This document shows positions 33,151 to 42,225 of a DNA stretch of 64,000 nucleotides, in pieces. A program made the position numbers and the translations under genes. Origin of the DNA: Petunia secreta (taxonomy: Eukaryota > Streptophyta > Magnoliopsida > Solanales > Solanaceae); the NCBI GenBank assembly GCA_029990175.1, contig JARKIP010000011.1:26448001-26512000 (forward strand). The letters are read 5' to 3'. The notes below the pieces were generated by a model. That model saw only the letters and a list, made by a program, of their open reading frames with translations. It had not been told where the DNA came from and ran no database searches. Each line of letters opens with the position of its first letter. Position 1 is the first letter of the stretch.

Positions 33151-33600
33151 TTAGGACTCTTGCCAAACAAATGGATTGTCTTTCTTTATCAGCTTGGTTA
33201 AAGGAGCTGCCATGGTGCTAAAGTCTTTCACAAACCTTCGGTAGAAGCTAGCTAAGCCATGGAAGCTTCGTACTTGTGTCATCGAAGTAGGAGTCGGGAA
33301 ATCCTTAATGGCTTCGATTTTGGACACATCGACTTCAACACCATTAGCACTCACAAAAAATCCCAGAAAGACTACACGCTCAACACAAAAGGCACACTTC
33401 TTAAAGTTAGCATATAACTTTTCTTCTCTAAGTGTTTCAAGCACAAGTCTTAGGTGTTCGACATGTTCATCTACAGATTTACTATAAACAAGTATGTCAT
33501 CGAAGTAAACAACGACAAACTTATTTATGAACGGTTTAAGCACGTGGTTCATCAAGCGCATAAACGTGCTCGGTGCATTGGAGAGGCCAAAAGGCATCAC
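33151..33600 (-). pseudogene. Gypsy B reverse transcriptase palm and thumb
   Basis: MMPFGLSNAPSTFMRLMN, intact YFDDILVYSKSVDEHVEHLRL and FHGLASFYRRFVKDFSTMAAPL. The frame ends at a stop shortly before RNase H. Confidence 0.78.
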
Positions 33601-33642
33601 CAGCCACTCATACAGACCAAACTTGGTCTTGAATGCGGTTTT

Positions 33643-34017
33643 TCATTCATCTGCGGGTTTCATTCGGATCTGATGGTAACGGGAACGAAGATCAATTTTT
33701 GAAAAACAAGAAGAACCACTTTGCTCATCGACCATGTCATCTAACCTCGGTATCGGATGTCGATACTTCACCGTGATCTTGTTGACTGCTCGGCTATCCA
33801 CGCACATTCGCCAAGTTCCATCCTTCTTCGGCACGAGGATCACTGGAACGATGCAAGGGCTCAAACTTTCCCGAACAAGGACCTTGTTCAGCAACTTATC
33901 AACCCGCCGTTGGAGCTCTTTGGTGTCCTCGGGGTAACACCAGTAGGCAGGCTTGTTGGGGATTTGTGACCCCGGTACAAAATCTATTTGGTGCTTGATT
34001 CCTCGCAATGGAGGCAA
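33643..34017 (-). pseudogene. Gypsy B reverse transcriptase N-terminal part
   Basis: PPLRGIKHQIDFVPGSQIPNKPAY through KDGTWRMCVDSRAVNKITVKYRHPIPRLDDMVDEQSGSSC to YHQIRMKPADE. It is out of frame with the palm block that follows. Confidence 0.75.
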
Positions 34018-34093
34018 TCCACCTCGAAGTCCTGCAAAACTTTACAAACAGACAAAGGCAAAGGGTTATCGTTAGTTAAATCTTCATTTGAAG

Positions 34094-34846
34094 TTAAAAT
34101 AATACCATTATACACGAGGCTTTGGCCGCTTCCTTCAGCTCCTTCATTCTTTTATAGTCCTCACTGACTGGCTTTAGTGTCAACGATTTAAGCACAAACC
34201 TTCTTCCCTCGTGAGTGGCAGTATAAGTGTTAGCTCCACCATCATGTACAACTTTCCGATCAAATTTCCAAGGCCTCCCAAATAGAAGGTGGCAAGCTTG
34301 CATTGACACCACATCAAACACGAGCTCATCAATGTAGTTTCCAATTTTGAACTTAATCAACACTTGTTTCACAACTTTTAGTTCACCACATTCATTAAGC
34401 CATTGCAACCAATATGGGTTCGGATGCTTTAAAGTGGGTAACTTCAATTGGGAAACTAATGTTTGACTAATGACGTTAGCACAACTACCGGATTCAATGA
34501 TCATAGAGCAGACCACACCCATGACTCGGCATCTAGCATGGAAAAGATTCTCTCGTTGTACATTTTCACTGTCCTCGGCTAAAATTACACTCAAGCTCCT
34601 CCTAACAACAAGGAATGCTTGAGGGTCATCATCCTCAACCGCATATTCATCCTCGGGAGTCAATTCCCCTTCATCCCTTTTCTCCTCCTCGGGTTCACTA
34701 TCCTGCTCGTAGGGTTCTCCATCAATGAGAATTATGGCCTTCTGAGTAGGACAATCTCTAGCAAAATGTCCATATCCTCTGCACTTGTGGCATTGGTTAG
34801 AAGAAGATGATGGAGTATTCAACTGAGTCTTAGAGTTACCTCCCAC
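34094..34846 (-). pseudogene. Gypsy B zinc knuckle and protease, catalytic Asp changed to Glu
   Basis: 250 open residues: knuckle CHKCRGYGHFARDCP intact, acidic linker, then MIIESGSCANVISQTLVSQL, where A, C and D have DSG; the catalytic aspartate is glutamate here. HLLFGRPWKFDRKVVHDG follows. After LKEAAKA the sequence jumps. Compared with A, roughly 120 bases of linker are deleted near 34122. Confidence 0.78.
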
Positions 34847-34893
34847 ATTAGCATCGATTTTTCATAAGTCTTTTTCACTTCTCGATTTGCACT

Positions 34894-34901
34894 AGTGCCA
34901 C
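34894..34901. repeat. Target site duplication of hAT F, left copy
   Basis: AGTGCCAC, repeated at 39708-39715. The empty site is visible in element A near 9492 (GTGCCACTAGTGTTCGG). Confidence 0.93.
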
Positions 34902-35115
34902 TAGGGGTGGCTATCGGTCCGGTCCGGTCCGGAGCCGGTACCGGAGTCCGGTTCCGGTCCGGAACCGGGCCAAAAAAATTTAAAACCGGCGGAAATCCGG
35001 TCTACCGGTCCGGTGTTCTCCGGTTTCAAATATTGGAGCCGGATCGGAACCGGGTCCGGCGACCGTTAGGCCGGTCGGTACCGGTCCGGTCCGGCCGGTT
35101 AACGGTTTTTTTGTT
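34902..35115. repeat. hAT F 3' subterminal CCGGT/ACCGG array
   Basis: GC-rich run of CCGGT and its complement, including TCCGGTCCGGTCCGGAGCC, followed by a T-run (35107-35140). Such arrays normally bind transposase. Confidence 0.75.
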
Positions 35116-35498
35116 TTTTTTTTTTTTTTTTTTTTTTTTTAGGCAAATAAAAATAAAATTTGAAAATTTAACAATTTATTTAAACATTATTTGTGATAAT
35201 TAGGTATATTATATTTTTTAATGAAACAAATTAACAAAATAATTATGTAAATTATATTTTAAAATTTATTAATGTAAAGTTTATTGAATGAGAAATAAAT
35301 AATTGAACGACGTCTTCTAGTTTGTTATTTTATCAGTGTAAAGTTTATGAAACAAAACAAACGTTTATTGAATGAGAAATAGATAATTGAAATGACAAAA
35401 CAAACTAGAAATCGAAAAATTACAAAGATGCTAAATAAACTAGAAATTCGAAAATACATAATTGAAATAGATATTCCCTTAGCCATCTCTTCAAATTT
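35116..35498. other. AT-rich spacer within hAT F
   Basis: No supported frame. Contains a duplicated AAGTTTATTGAATGAGAAATA-like segment (about 35277 and 35362). Confidence 0.5.
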
Positions 35499-35738
35499 TC
35501 AATCACGCGGAATAAAGCCATTTATTATATCCCATTCGGTTCTGTGTTTTTTTTTTAAGTGTTGCCTAAACTTTCCCGTCCCTCCATTGTTGGGTCCAGT
35601 GTAAACTTGCCACTCTTTGTTACAGATGTTACATTTAGCTTTCTGAGATTCAGTATCTTTCGTAATAAGTTCCCACACTATAGAACGACGTCTTCGTTCA
35701 GGAGCAGCGGGAGCAGCGGGAGCTTGATTGTCAGCCAT
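35499..35738 (-). CDS. Short BED zinc-finger protein in hAT F (79 residues)
   Basis: MADNQAPAAPAAPERRRRSI leads into a BED finger with C35, C38, H59 and H64, the TGPNNGGTGKFRQHLKKKH block being close to TGGNEGGTGKLRKHLQNKH in the main transposase. It stops 14 residues after the last histidine, with no catalytic domain. Upstream (35738-36025) is its own promoter-like region with a TATA box near 35850-35860 and a 16-bp palindrome. It may be a decayed 5' fragment of a related transposase. If expressed, it would be a DNA-binding domain without nuclease. Expression is unknown. Confidence 0.5.
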   Translation of the reverse strand: MADNQAPAAPAAPERRRRSIVWELITKDTESQKAKCNICNKEWQVYTGPNNGGTGKFRQHLKKKHRTEWDIINGFIPRD

Positions 35739-35925
35739 TATAATTGTTTGGATTTTGGAAGAAATTTAGAAAATAGCCTTTGAGAGTAATTTGAGAGATA
35801 AATTGATAGAAAATAGTAAATTGTGTGATATAATGATGAAATAATAGTGTATATATAGATAAAAATAGGTTGGGGGGTTATGGGGGGCGTTTAGGGGGGG
35901 TGATAGGCAAATATAGCCGTTTTTG

Positions 35926-35941
35926 GCCGTTGGCCAACGGC
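35926..35941. repeat. Perfect 16-bp palindrome in hAT F
   Basis: GCCGTTGGCCAACGGC; near-copies lie at 39401-39416 (GCCGTTGGACAACGGC) and 39431-39448, at matching places upstream of the main transposase. Confidence 0.8.
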
Positions 35942-35967
35942 TATATTTGAAAGAGAGCCGTTGGGCC

Positions 35968-36025
35968 AAAATGCCGGTCCGGTCCGGTCCGGTTCGGTCC
36001 GGTCCGGTCCGGCAGTTCGGCCCAA
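35968..36025. repeat. Internal CCGGT array of hAT F
   Basis: CCGGTCCGGTCCGGTCCGG-like run in the middle of the element, next to a long T-run (36030-36056). It resembles the 5' terminal array and marks the inner end of the second 5' block. No terminal TAGGGGTGGC is visible here. Confidence 0.7.
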
Positions 36026-36056
36026 ATAAGTTTTTTTTTTTTTTTTTTTTTTTTTT

Positions 36057-36507
36057 GTTTTTCCATTGAGTTTTATCTAAAGTGATGAAAACTTTGAAAA
36101 ATATTACAACAAAATATTATTTAGTTTTTACTTGTATATATATTAAAGTTTAAACTTAGAATAAAAAAACTTGTAGTATTTTTTATAATTTGAACTTGTA
36201 GTTTTGAATTAATTTGTTATGTTCAATATTCAAAGTTTCAAACTTTGAATTAATTTTAGTAAATTCAAATTTTTGAATTAATTCTTTAAGTTCAAAATTC
36301 AATATTTGAACTAATTTACAAACTAGTAATTAATTGTAGTATTTTTTGCGCAAACTATAAATTAAAAATAAATAGTATGAAGACAATAGTTGTGAATTGT
36401 GATTGAATTCCAAAACTTGGAGCAATTTTATTGAATTGTTTAAGATATAAGAAGTGCAAATTACATCTAAACAAAAACTTGTAAATTCAAAATTCTTATT
36501 TAGAATA
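36057..36507 (-). other. 3' untranslated region of hAT F transposase
   Basis: AT-rich, with repeated TTCAAAATTCAAT/TTTGAATTAAT phrases. No supported frame. Confidence 0.55.
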
Positions 36508-38931
36508 TTACATTCTTTTAAACATATTAGCTAGTTTCTTGAGGACACTTGTAGGCTTTTCTTTTGGAACAGGCCGTTGTTGATCTTGTTCATCATCTCC
36601 TTCTGGTTCTTCGTCTTCTTCTTCTTCTTCATTGCCGGTTTGACTCCCTTCACTTGTTCCGTCGCTCAAAATTTGATCGATATATGCTCTGCCCCTTTCC
36701 TTAGTAAGTTCTGGTAGACCAAAGTTTCTTCGCTCTGCTCTTATCCAATCCCTGAATAAAACTCCTGTCTCCATTGCCTCCTCTCTCAACGAATATCTGT
36801 GATCTCCAATTTGAAATCTTCCTTGGCTGAAAGCGCTTTCCGATGCAACTGATGAAGCTTGAATTGTTAATATATCCCGGGCCATTTTTGCAAGAATTGG
36901 AAATTGCGATTCTTGATTCTTCCAATAATCCAACAAATTCGCAGTTCCAAAGTTGTTAAGTTTCTTTGGATATTGAATTAAATACACTTGGAACTCGCTG
37001 TATTCCTCTCCGTACTCGTCCTGTTCTGAAAGCAACTTTTCGTCAAGTCCCCCAAAAGTGCGCATTCCTGCTCCTGCCTGTGAAGAACTTTGCCCGGTGG
37101 ATAGTATTGGTTCCGTTGGCTCTGCAGTGTCTGCCCAAGCTCTATACTTTGCAAAAACAGCCACGGTATCTGCATAAACTTTAGCAACAGCCCCGTCTAC
37201 ACTTGGATACCCATTAGTAGCAATTTCATCTGGAGTAATTTCTAAATTTGCATATACTTCTCTAACAAGTCGTTCAGTTAACTTAATTTTAAAAGCAGGA
37301 TGCAACACAGAAGCAATGTAAAAAAGAGGAGGAATTGGAAAAAAATATTTTCTAAACTTTTCAATCATTAACCGTACAGCCGGTAAGTAAACTGTATATT
37401 GTTTATACATTTTCAATAATTCCGATATTCCAGCTATATAATATAACATGGTAGGAGTAGTTGGATAATATTGACCGGAAAATTCTAAAGTAGCTTGATA
37501 AAATTTATGTAAAAACTGAAGAAGATGTTGAACAACTTGCCAATCCTCATCTTTAAGGTGATAGATTTCCATAAAATGTTTATTATACATTTGAGAAATA
37601 GGCAGTCTATATTCATAAGCAACATTCAATGCCTCATATAAAGTGTTCCACCTAGTACAAACTTCCTTTGGGACTCTCCTAACTGGCATTCCTAATTCTA
37701 CACATTTTCTTTCCCATTCTCGTCTTCTTTCTTGGTTTTTATTTCTAAAAATATAAGTAATAGCTATCTGCACCTTTTTGATAATGTCGTTAAACAAGGT
37801 AAGACCATCTCTGACTACTAAGTTGTAAATATGACATGCACACCTAACATGAAAAAATTCAGGAAAAGGAGGGTTCAAAATAGGTATCAAGTTCTTAAGT
37901 GCGTCTGTGTTGTTTGTAGCATTATCTACCGTAATACTAAAAACTTTGTTAGACAAACAGTACGTACGACAAATTGATGAAACTTTGTTACAAATATAAT
38001 TTCCCGTGTGTGGTTCATCAACAATTTTATAAGCAATAATACGTTTTTGAAAAACCCAATCAGGATCTATCCAATGACAAGTCACAGTAATATAATCACA
38101 TCCATTAGTAGAACGACCCATATCCGTAGTAAGACATACTCTAGTGTCAAAGTTATCAAACATATATCGCAAATAATCCTGATATTCGTTCTTAAATTTA
38201 ATAATATCATTTTTAACAGTAGTTCTTGGAAAACCTCTAAAAGAGGGATTATATACAGCCTGAACATAACGAACAAAACCAGTAGAAGAAGGAAAACTAT
38301 AAGGTAAACCCTCGAGGGCAACTAGTTTAGCAATTTCTTCCCTATCCTTTTGTTTATCATAAGTAAGAAGCCCTCCTGTTAAATGGTTAATTCTTGCTTG
38401 GATACCCGAAGAAGAATCATGCGCTACTCCCCCATGTTCGGTCCCTAAATATATACCACCCGCCCGCGTTGCCCATTCTTTAGGATGTTTATTTTGTAAG
38501 TGCTTCCTAAGTTTACCCGTCCCACCCTCATTACCCCCAGTTCTAAAAACCCACACCTTATCACAAAGCCCGCAAGAGGCCGTCTGCGCTTCAACATTCT
38601 TTGATGCAAAATCCCACACATCAGATCTATCCTTACGTTTAGCCGGTATTCTACTTCTAGTAGGAGGTTCAGGAGGCAAGTCTGACTGAACTTCGGGTGG
38701 ACTAGCCTGAAATTCAGGTGTTTCTTCTAAATTAACCCCGCTTTGATTCCCATATTGTGTTTCTAACATTTCGTGATCAAGTATGTTACCAGCGCTAACA
38801 TTATGATAATATTGAGAATCATCTATGTGGGTGAACTGATTAGAACTACCAGCAATTTCTTTACCCCTATTTCCCCTACGACCACGTGCCCGCCCCCCAC
38901 TACTAGTTCCAATTGAACCTCGTTGAGACAT
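36508..38931 (-). CDS. hAT F transposase, about 807 residues, intact
   Basis: Cut-and-paste transposase of the hAT superfamily. Start chosen at the ATG at 38931-38929 (MSQRGSIGTSSGGRARGRRG). The 24 residues further upstream in frame are a hydrophobic run read from the AT-rich 5' region and are unlikely to be native. From this start: basic N-terminus, BED finger C120, C123, H144, H149; RNase H-like core with CLTTDMGRS (D270) and FSITVDNATNN (D336); a helical insertion; and the C-terminal dimerisation block LLDYWKNQESQFPILAKMARDILTI and ASSVASESAFSQGR with the presumed catalytic glutamate. It ends with an acidic EEEEEDEEPEGDD stretch and a short basic tail. There are no stops or frameshifts. 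The first catalytic block reads TTDMG, where E and many plant hATs have TSDTW. Confidence 0.9.
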   Translation of the reverse strand: MSQRGSIGTSSGGRARGRRGNRGKEIAGSSNQFTHIDDSQYYHNVSAGNILDHEMLETQYGNQSGVNLEETPEFQASPPEVQSDLPPEPPTRSRIPAKRKDRSDVWDFASKNVEAQTASCGLCDKVWVFRTGGNEGGTGKLRKHLQNKHPKEWATRAGGIYLGTEHGGVAHDSSSGIQARINHLTGGLLTYDKQKDREEIAKLVALEGLPYSFPSSTGFVRYVQAVYNPSFRGFPRTTVKNDIIKFKNEYQDYLRYMFDNFDTRVCLTTDMGRSTNGCDYITVTCHWIDPDWVFQKRIIAYKIVDEPHTGNYICNKVSSICRTYCLSNKVFSITVDNATNNTDALKNLIPILNPPFPEFFHVRCACHIYNLVVRDGLTLFNDIIKKVQIAITYIFRNKNQERRREWERKCVELGMPVRRVPKEVCTRWNTLYEALNVAYEYRLPISQMYNKHFMEIYHLKDEDWQVVQHLLQFLHKFYQATLEFSGQYYPTTPTMLYYIAGISELLKMYKQYTVYLPAVRLMIEKFRKYFFPIPPLFYIASVLHPAFKIKLTERLVREVYANLEITPDEIATNGYPSVDGAVAKVYADTVAVFAKYRAWADTAEPTEPILSTGQSSSQAGAGMRTFGGLDEKLLSEQDEYGEEYSEFQVYLIQYPKKLNNFGTANLLDYWKNQESQFPILAKMARDILTIQASSVASESAFSQGRFQIGDHRYSLREEAMETGVLFRDWIRAERRNFGLPELTKERGRAYIDQILSDGTSEGSQTGNEEEEEDEEPEGDDEQDQQRPVPKEKPTSVLKKLANMFKRM

Positions 38932-39299
38932 AATAATAGCAAATAAAATAAATATATATGACAAAAAAATAATAAAAGAGTAGAAGTAGGAACGACCAAC
39001 CAAATATAACCGTATAATTGAGGTGAAGTTGAAACTTGAGCCTCCACTTCAATTAATTAGTTGAATACTTGATAATCGGAAAATTGCAAAAATAGCCAAA
39101 TTGATATTTTCAACCACGTAGCGCCTCCAATTAACCCAATACTTGATATTTATAAACTTCACCAAGTAGCACAATATAAATTTGATAGAAACTCCAAATA
39201 GAACTTGATAAAGTAGCCAAATTATAAATTTTTAACAAATAGCCAAAGTAGAACAATAGCAATATTGTAGAAAATTTGAGAGAATTAGAGAGAATTGGA

Positions 39300-39480
39300 A
39301 GATTTGTGTGAAAAATATGATGAAATAATGGGGTATTTATAGAAAAAAAATAGTTAGGGGTGGTTATGGGGTGGTTATGGGGTGTATTTGGCCGTTTTTG
39401 GCCGTTGGACAACGGCTAGGAGGTCAAAATAGCCGTTGCCCAACGGCTAGAAACGGGCAGAATTTTCCTTTTTTTTTTTT
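39300..39480 (-). promoter_or_regulatory. Promoter-like region of hAT F transposase
   Basis: A TATA-like CTATAAATACCCC (minus strand, about 39333-39345) lies upstream of the start. Above it are GCCGTTGG palindromes and a repeated GGTTATGGG. The same order of elements precedes the short BED frame. Confidence 0.5.
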
Positions 39481-39489
39481 TATTTTTTT

Positions 39490-39707
39490 GACCGGTCCGG
39501 TCCGGCCGGTTCCGGTCCGGTCCGGGCCGGTTCCGGTCCCCAATTAATCCGGTCCTACCGGTTTTTTTTCGACCCACCGGTTCGGTACCGGGATCGGGGG
39601 CCGTTAGTGGCCAACGGTCCGGTTTCGACCGGTCCGGACCGGTCCGAGCCGGTTTCCGGCCCGGTTCCGGTCCGGTCCGGTCAAAACCGGACCGTTAGCC
39701 ACCCTTA
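39490..39707. repeat. hAT F 5' subterminal CCGGT/ACCGG array and terminal inverted repeat
   Basis: Dense CCGGT/CCGGCC series ending in ACCGGACCGTTAGCCACCCTTA, the reverse complement of the left end with few changes. Confidence 0.8.
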
Positions 39708-39715
39708 AGTGCCAC
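39708..39715. repeat. Target site duplication of hAT F, right copy
   Basis: AGTGCCAC; gypsy B gag resumes with TAGTGTTTAGGCTC. Confidence 0.93.
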
Positions 39716-39721
39716 TAGTGT

Positions 39722-40144
39722 TTAGGCTCTTCCACTCCTTCGGTTACTTATCGGGGTAGTAGTTGTACTCCGGTAACGGTTGGACTTCTCCTCCTTAAGC
39801 CATTTCTCAACTTCAACTGCAGCTTCATACACTACAAATGGACATCGGAACTTTTGAAATCTCAATTGGTAGGCTACATCTCGACCCAACCCATTATTGA
39901 ATCGAACAACAGCTTGTTCTTCGTCCTCCTCTTCCATATCCAAGGCCATTCGAACTTGTAAAAATTCATAATAGTAATCATCCACCGTTCGTGAACCCTG
40001 CTTCAACTCGTAAAGCCATTTGAGTTGATCATATCGATATGAAGCGTTGACATATTTTTCTCTCATTACCCGCTTCAGTTCTTCCCATTTAAGATTTACG
40101 GGCAAAGTTGACCTTCTCCTCGATCTCCTCACTGTTCCCACCAC
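39722..40144 (-). pseudogene. Gypsy B gag, capsid domain part
   Basis: RRSRRRSTLPVNLKWEELKRVMREKYVNASYRYDQLKWLYELKQGSRTVDDYYYEFLQ, EEQAVVRFNNGLGRDVAYQL, and a basic linker. It stops just before hAT F. A shift near 40144-40195 separates it from the N-terminal part. Confidence 0.75.
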
Positions 40145-40194
40145 ACAGATGCATAAGACTCAAAAGATAATATAGCATAGGTGGCTTTCTTCAA

Positions 40195-40875
40195 TTATAT
40201 CAGGTCATTGGTGTCATAAATTCGATCCATTGTCACTTCCCATTCGATGTACTTGGAAGTATCACTACACCCTTTGAATGTGGGCATATTTATCTTCACA
40301 CTGTTGAGGTTGAAGTGATCTCGACCTCCTTGGTAGGGCTCCAGTTGACCTCCTAAATTATCACCATAAACACCATGATCCCTCCTCGCATTCCCTCTTT
40401 TATAACCGAAGTGTGGCCCTCGACCTCGACCTCTACCTCCGTTTGCATTGCGACCTCCTTTTATTTCTCTCCTATTCGGATAGGGAGCATCATACCCATA
40501 GTCATCATTTTCATCTTCGGCTCCTTCTCCATCTTGAGCTTCATAAGCTTGCTCGAGTGGTGGAACATTTCGAATGGGTTTTAGAAGTGGAGCATTTCTT
40601 TGGGGAATGCCCAAATTGTGGGGAATACCCACTTGTTGGAGAGTGCCCAACTCACGTTCTTGTAGAGCTATATCATTCTTTAGCGCATATTTCTTGGCTA
40701 TCTTCGCAAAGTGTCCGGGAGTCATAGTAGAACCTCGACTTGTCCGTTCTCCGGATTCAATTTGGACGCTCGGGGTCCTTCTTTTAATGTTCTCAAGTCT
40801 CACCGTTATGTCTTCCAACTTGGACATGATAGTATCCAAGGCCTTCTTCATGGGATCATCTCCCTCGTTAGCCAT
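40195..40875 (-). pseudogene. Gypsy B gag N-terminal part
   Basis: Start at the ATG at 40875-40873 (MANEGDDPMKKALDTIMSKLE), as in A. Coiled coil, GIPHNLGIPQRNAP repeats, acidic QDGEGAEDENDDYGYD, basic NANGGRGRGRGPHFGYKRGN, and the beginning of the capsid domain (FKGCSDTSKYIEWEVTMDRIY). It is intact over this stretch and shows what A has lost between 10045 and 10362. Confidence 0.78.
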
Positions 40876-41083
40876 TGTACCTACAAAATGAACAAACGTT
40901 AGTGAAACAACCTCACACACTCCCTCACTTTTTAGTGGCACTCGGTTGGACTCAGTTTGGGGGTAAGTATCCTCGGTCACTCAAAGACTTATTAGAAGTG
41001 GCTCGTTGGATTGATCAATGTCCTCTAAGATTCTTCGAGTTCGACAATAGTCACTGCCTCTTCGGGAAGAGTGAAGTGATGTT
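40876..41083 (-). other. Gypsy B leader, truncated at the G1 junction
   Basis: Matches the A leader (10603-10813) up to GTGAAGTGATGTT, then switches to G1 internal sequence (AATGGGCCAAACCATTATG). Confidence 0.75.
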
Positions 41084-42214
41084 TGAAATGGGCCAAACCA
41101 TTATGTGGGGAGGTATTGTGTGCTAAATCAAAGTAGAGATACCGATGCTACGGATTGGATGGGTTTCCAAGTTTGAGAATAGAGTCTTTCTAAAGCTAAG
41201 GGTACAGAGGTACACCGAATCGGGATGCACATACAGGTTGAACAAGGCGTTCTTGCCAGTTGGGCCGAGTACAAGGAGTACAATTTAGGATCTGCTAAGG
41301 AAGTGATAGTTGGAGAACAAAGAGCTTTGTTTAGCAATGCATCTAAGCTACCACTTTGAGAAATGAAGTACTCAGAGGAGTACGTCCCAAGAGCTTGCTA
41401 AGTACTAGAGGGTGCGAGGCATTTGAGGAGCCGAAGTTTCCAGGCATGGGCTTCTAAGGCTGAGCGGATGTTCAATTGGGACAAAATTGGGCATGAGCAG
41501 CCGCTAGGGTCTTTGTGTGGGAAATTGTTGAATCAGTCATGATTTTACTTGAGCATGGGATCAAGCAATAAGTTACTCCGAGTTATAGGATTGGGATTTT
41601 ATATTGTTCATAGGGGCATAGTAGAATCTTTCCCGAGGGAAATGACAGAGAATGGCTATGAGAGTATGGTTGTAAAGGAGCCACATCGAGGGATGTCTAC
41701 CTGAATTGAGGAGAGTCTCCTACTTGAGTGGGGGAGAATTGCCTATGATGAGGCATTGTGCTTAAGGAAAATTCTGAAGGGAGCAAATCATCTAGAGGTG
41801 GAGAAGAGGGCCCCAAGGCATGGTTGGACTGCGCGTGCCACACTAGAGGGTACCTGAAGTACTTACCAAAAGCGAGGAAAGCTAGCGGGAAGGATATGAT
41901 GGCCATATGAGCTATGGCGTGATTGGCAGGTGTGCCAACATAAGTGAGTTGTCTTCAGAAGGAGCAACAATTAGTCACCAAGGAGGTGCAAGTGCGGAGG
42001 CACTGTCCAAGTGATCATCGCGGAGATGAAGTGCAGAGGCACGCTTGGACAAAACTTGGGAAGAGCAGTGATGGGCACGATTCCTATTTTACGAGAAGGG
42101 ACTTGAGGAAGTCCAAGGAGCCTTGGAAATGGGAACCGTGATGGAGAATCCCGAGGGGGCAAACTCTTGGTTCTTGTGGGCGTAGGCAGTCATCGAGGAT
42201 GATGCCTAGATTGA
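41084..42214 (+). other. G1 internal region, 3' part
   Basis: Matches the G2 internal region in reverse orientation (55190 down to 54109). No gag or pol motif on either strand; short open frames do not resemble known proteins. Confidence 0.7.
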
Positions 42215-42225
42215 GTGGGGGAGAA
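42215..42225 (+). other. Polypurine tract of G1
   Basis: GTGGGGGAGAA directly before the 3' LTR. The same tract (reverse complement) is at 54098-54108 in G2. Confidence 0.8.

Larger units (their letters stand above)
34902..39707 (-). mobile_element. hAT transposon F with an uninterrupted transposase and a second 5' end
   Basis: Ends TAGGGGTGGCTATCGGTCCGG and (reverse complement) TAAGGGTGGCTAACGGTCCGG, flanked by the 8-bp duplication AGTGCCAC. 4806 bp. Dense CCGGT/ACCGG arrays lie at both ends and again near 35968-36020. The main gene is the transposase at 36508-38931. A second block at 35499-36025 repeats the layout of the 5' end: CCGGT array, GCCGTTGG palindrome, TATA, then a BED-finger start. 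F is therefore a fusion of two related hAT 5' ends, or a nested/tandem product. It inserted in gag of gypsy B. Confidence 0.9.
30662..41083 (-). mobile_element. Gypsy B: gypsy element truncated in its leader, interrupted by hAT F
   Basis: 3' LTR 30662-31423; pol 31411-34901; gag 39716-40875 after hAT F; leader cut off near 41083, where G1 internal sequence starts. The 5' LTR and primer site are missing. Very close to A in sequence throughout (same gag start, same leader). All coding parts are broken. Confidence 0.8.

Noticed and set aside
34895..35203. 102-residue arginine/glycine-rich frame on the plus strand
   Set aside because: Read from the CCGGT subterminal array of hAT F; low complexity, no gene.
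38932..39003. Hydrophobic N-terminal run before the hAT F transposase, resembling a signal peptide
   Set aside because: It is encoded by AT-rich 5' DNA; a better ATG at 38931 gives a normal basic hAT N-terminus.
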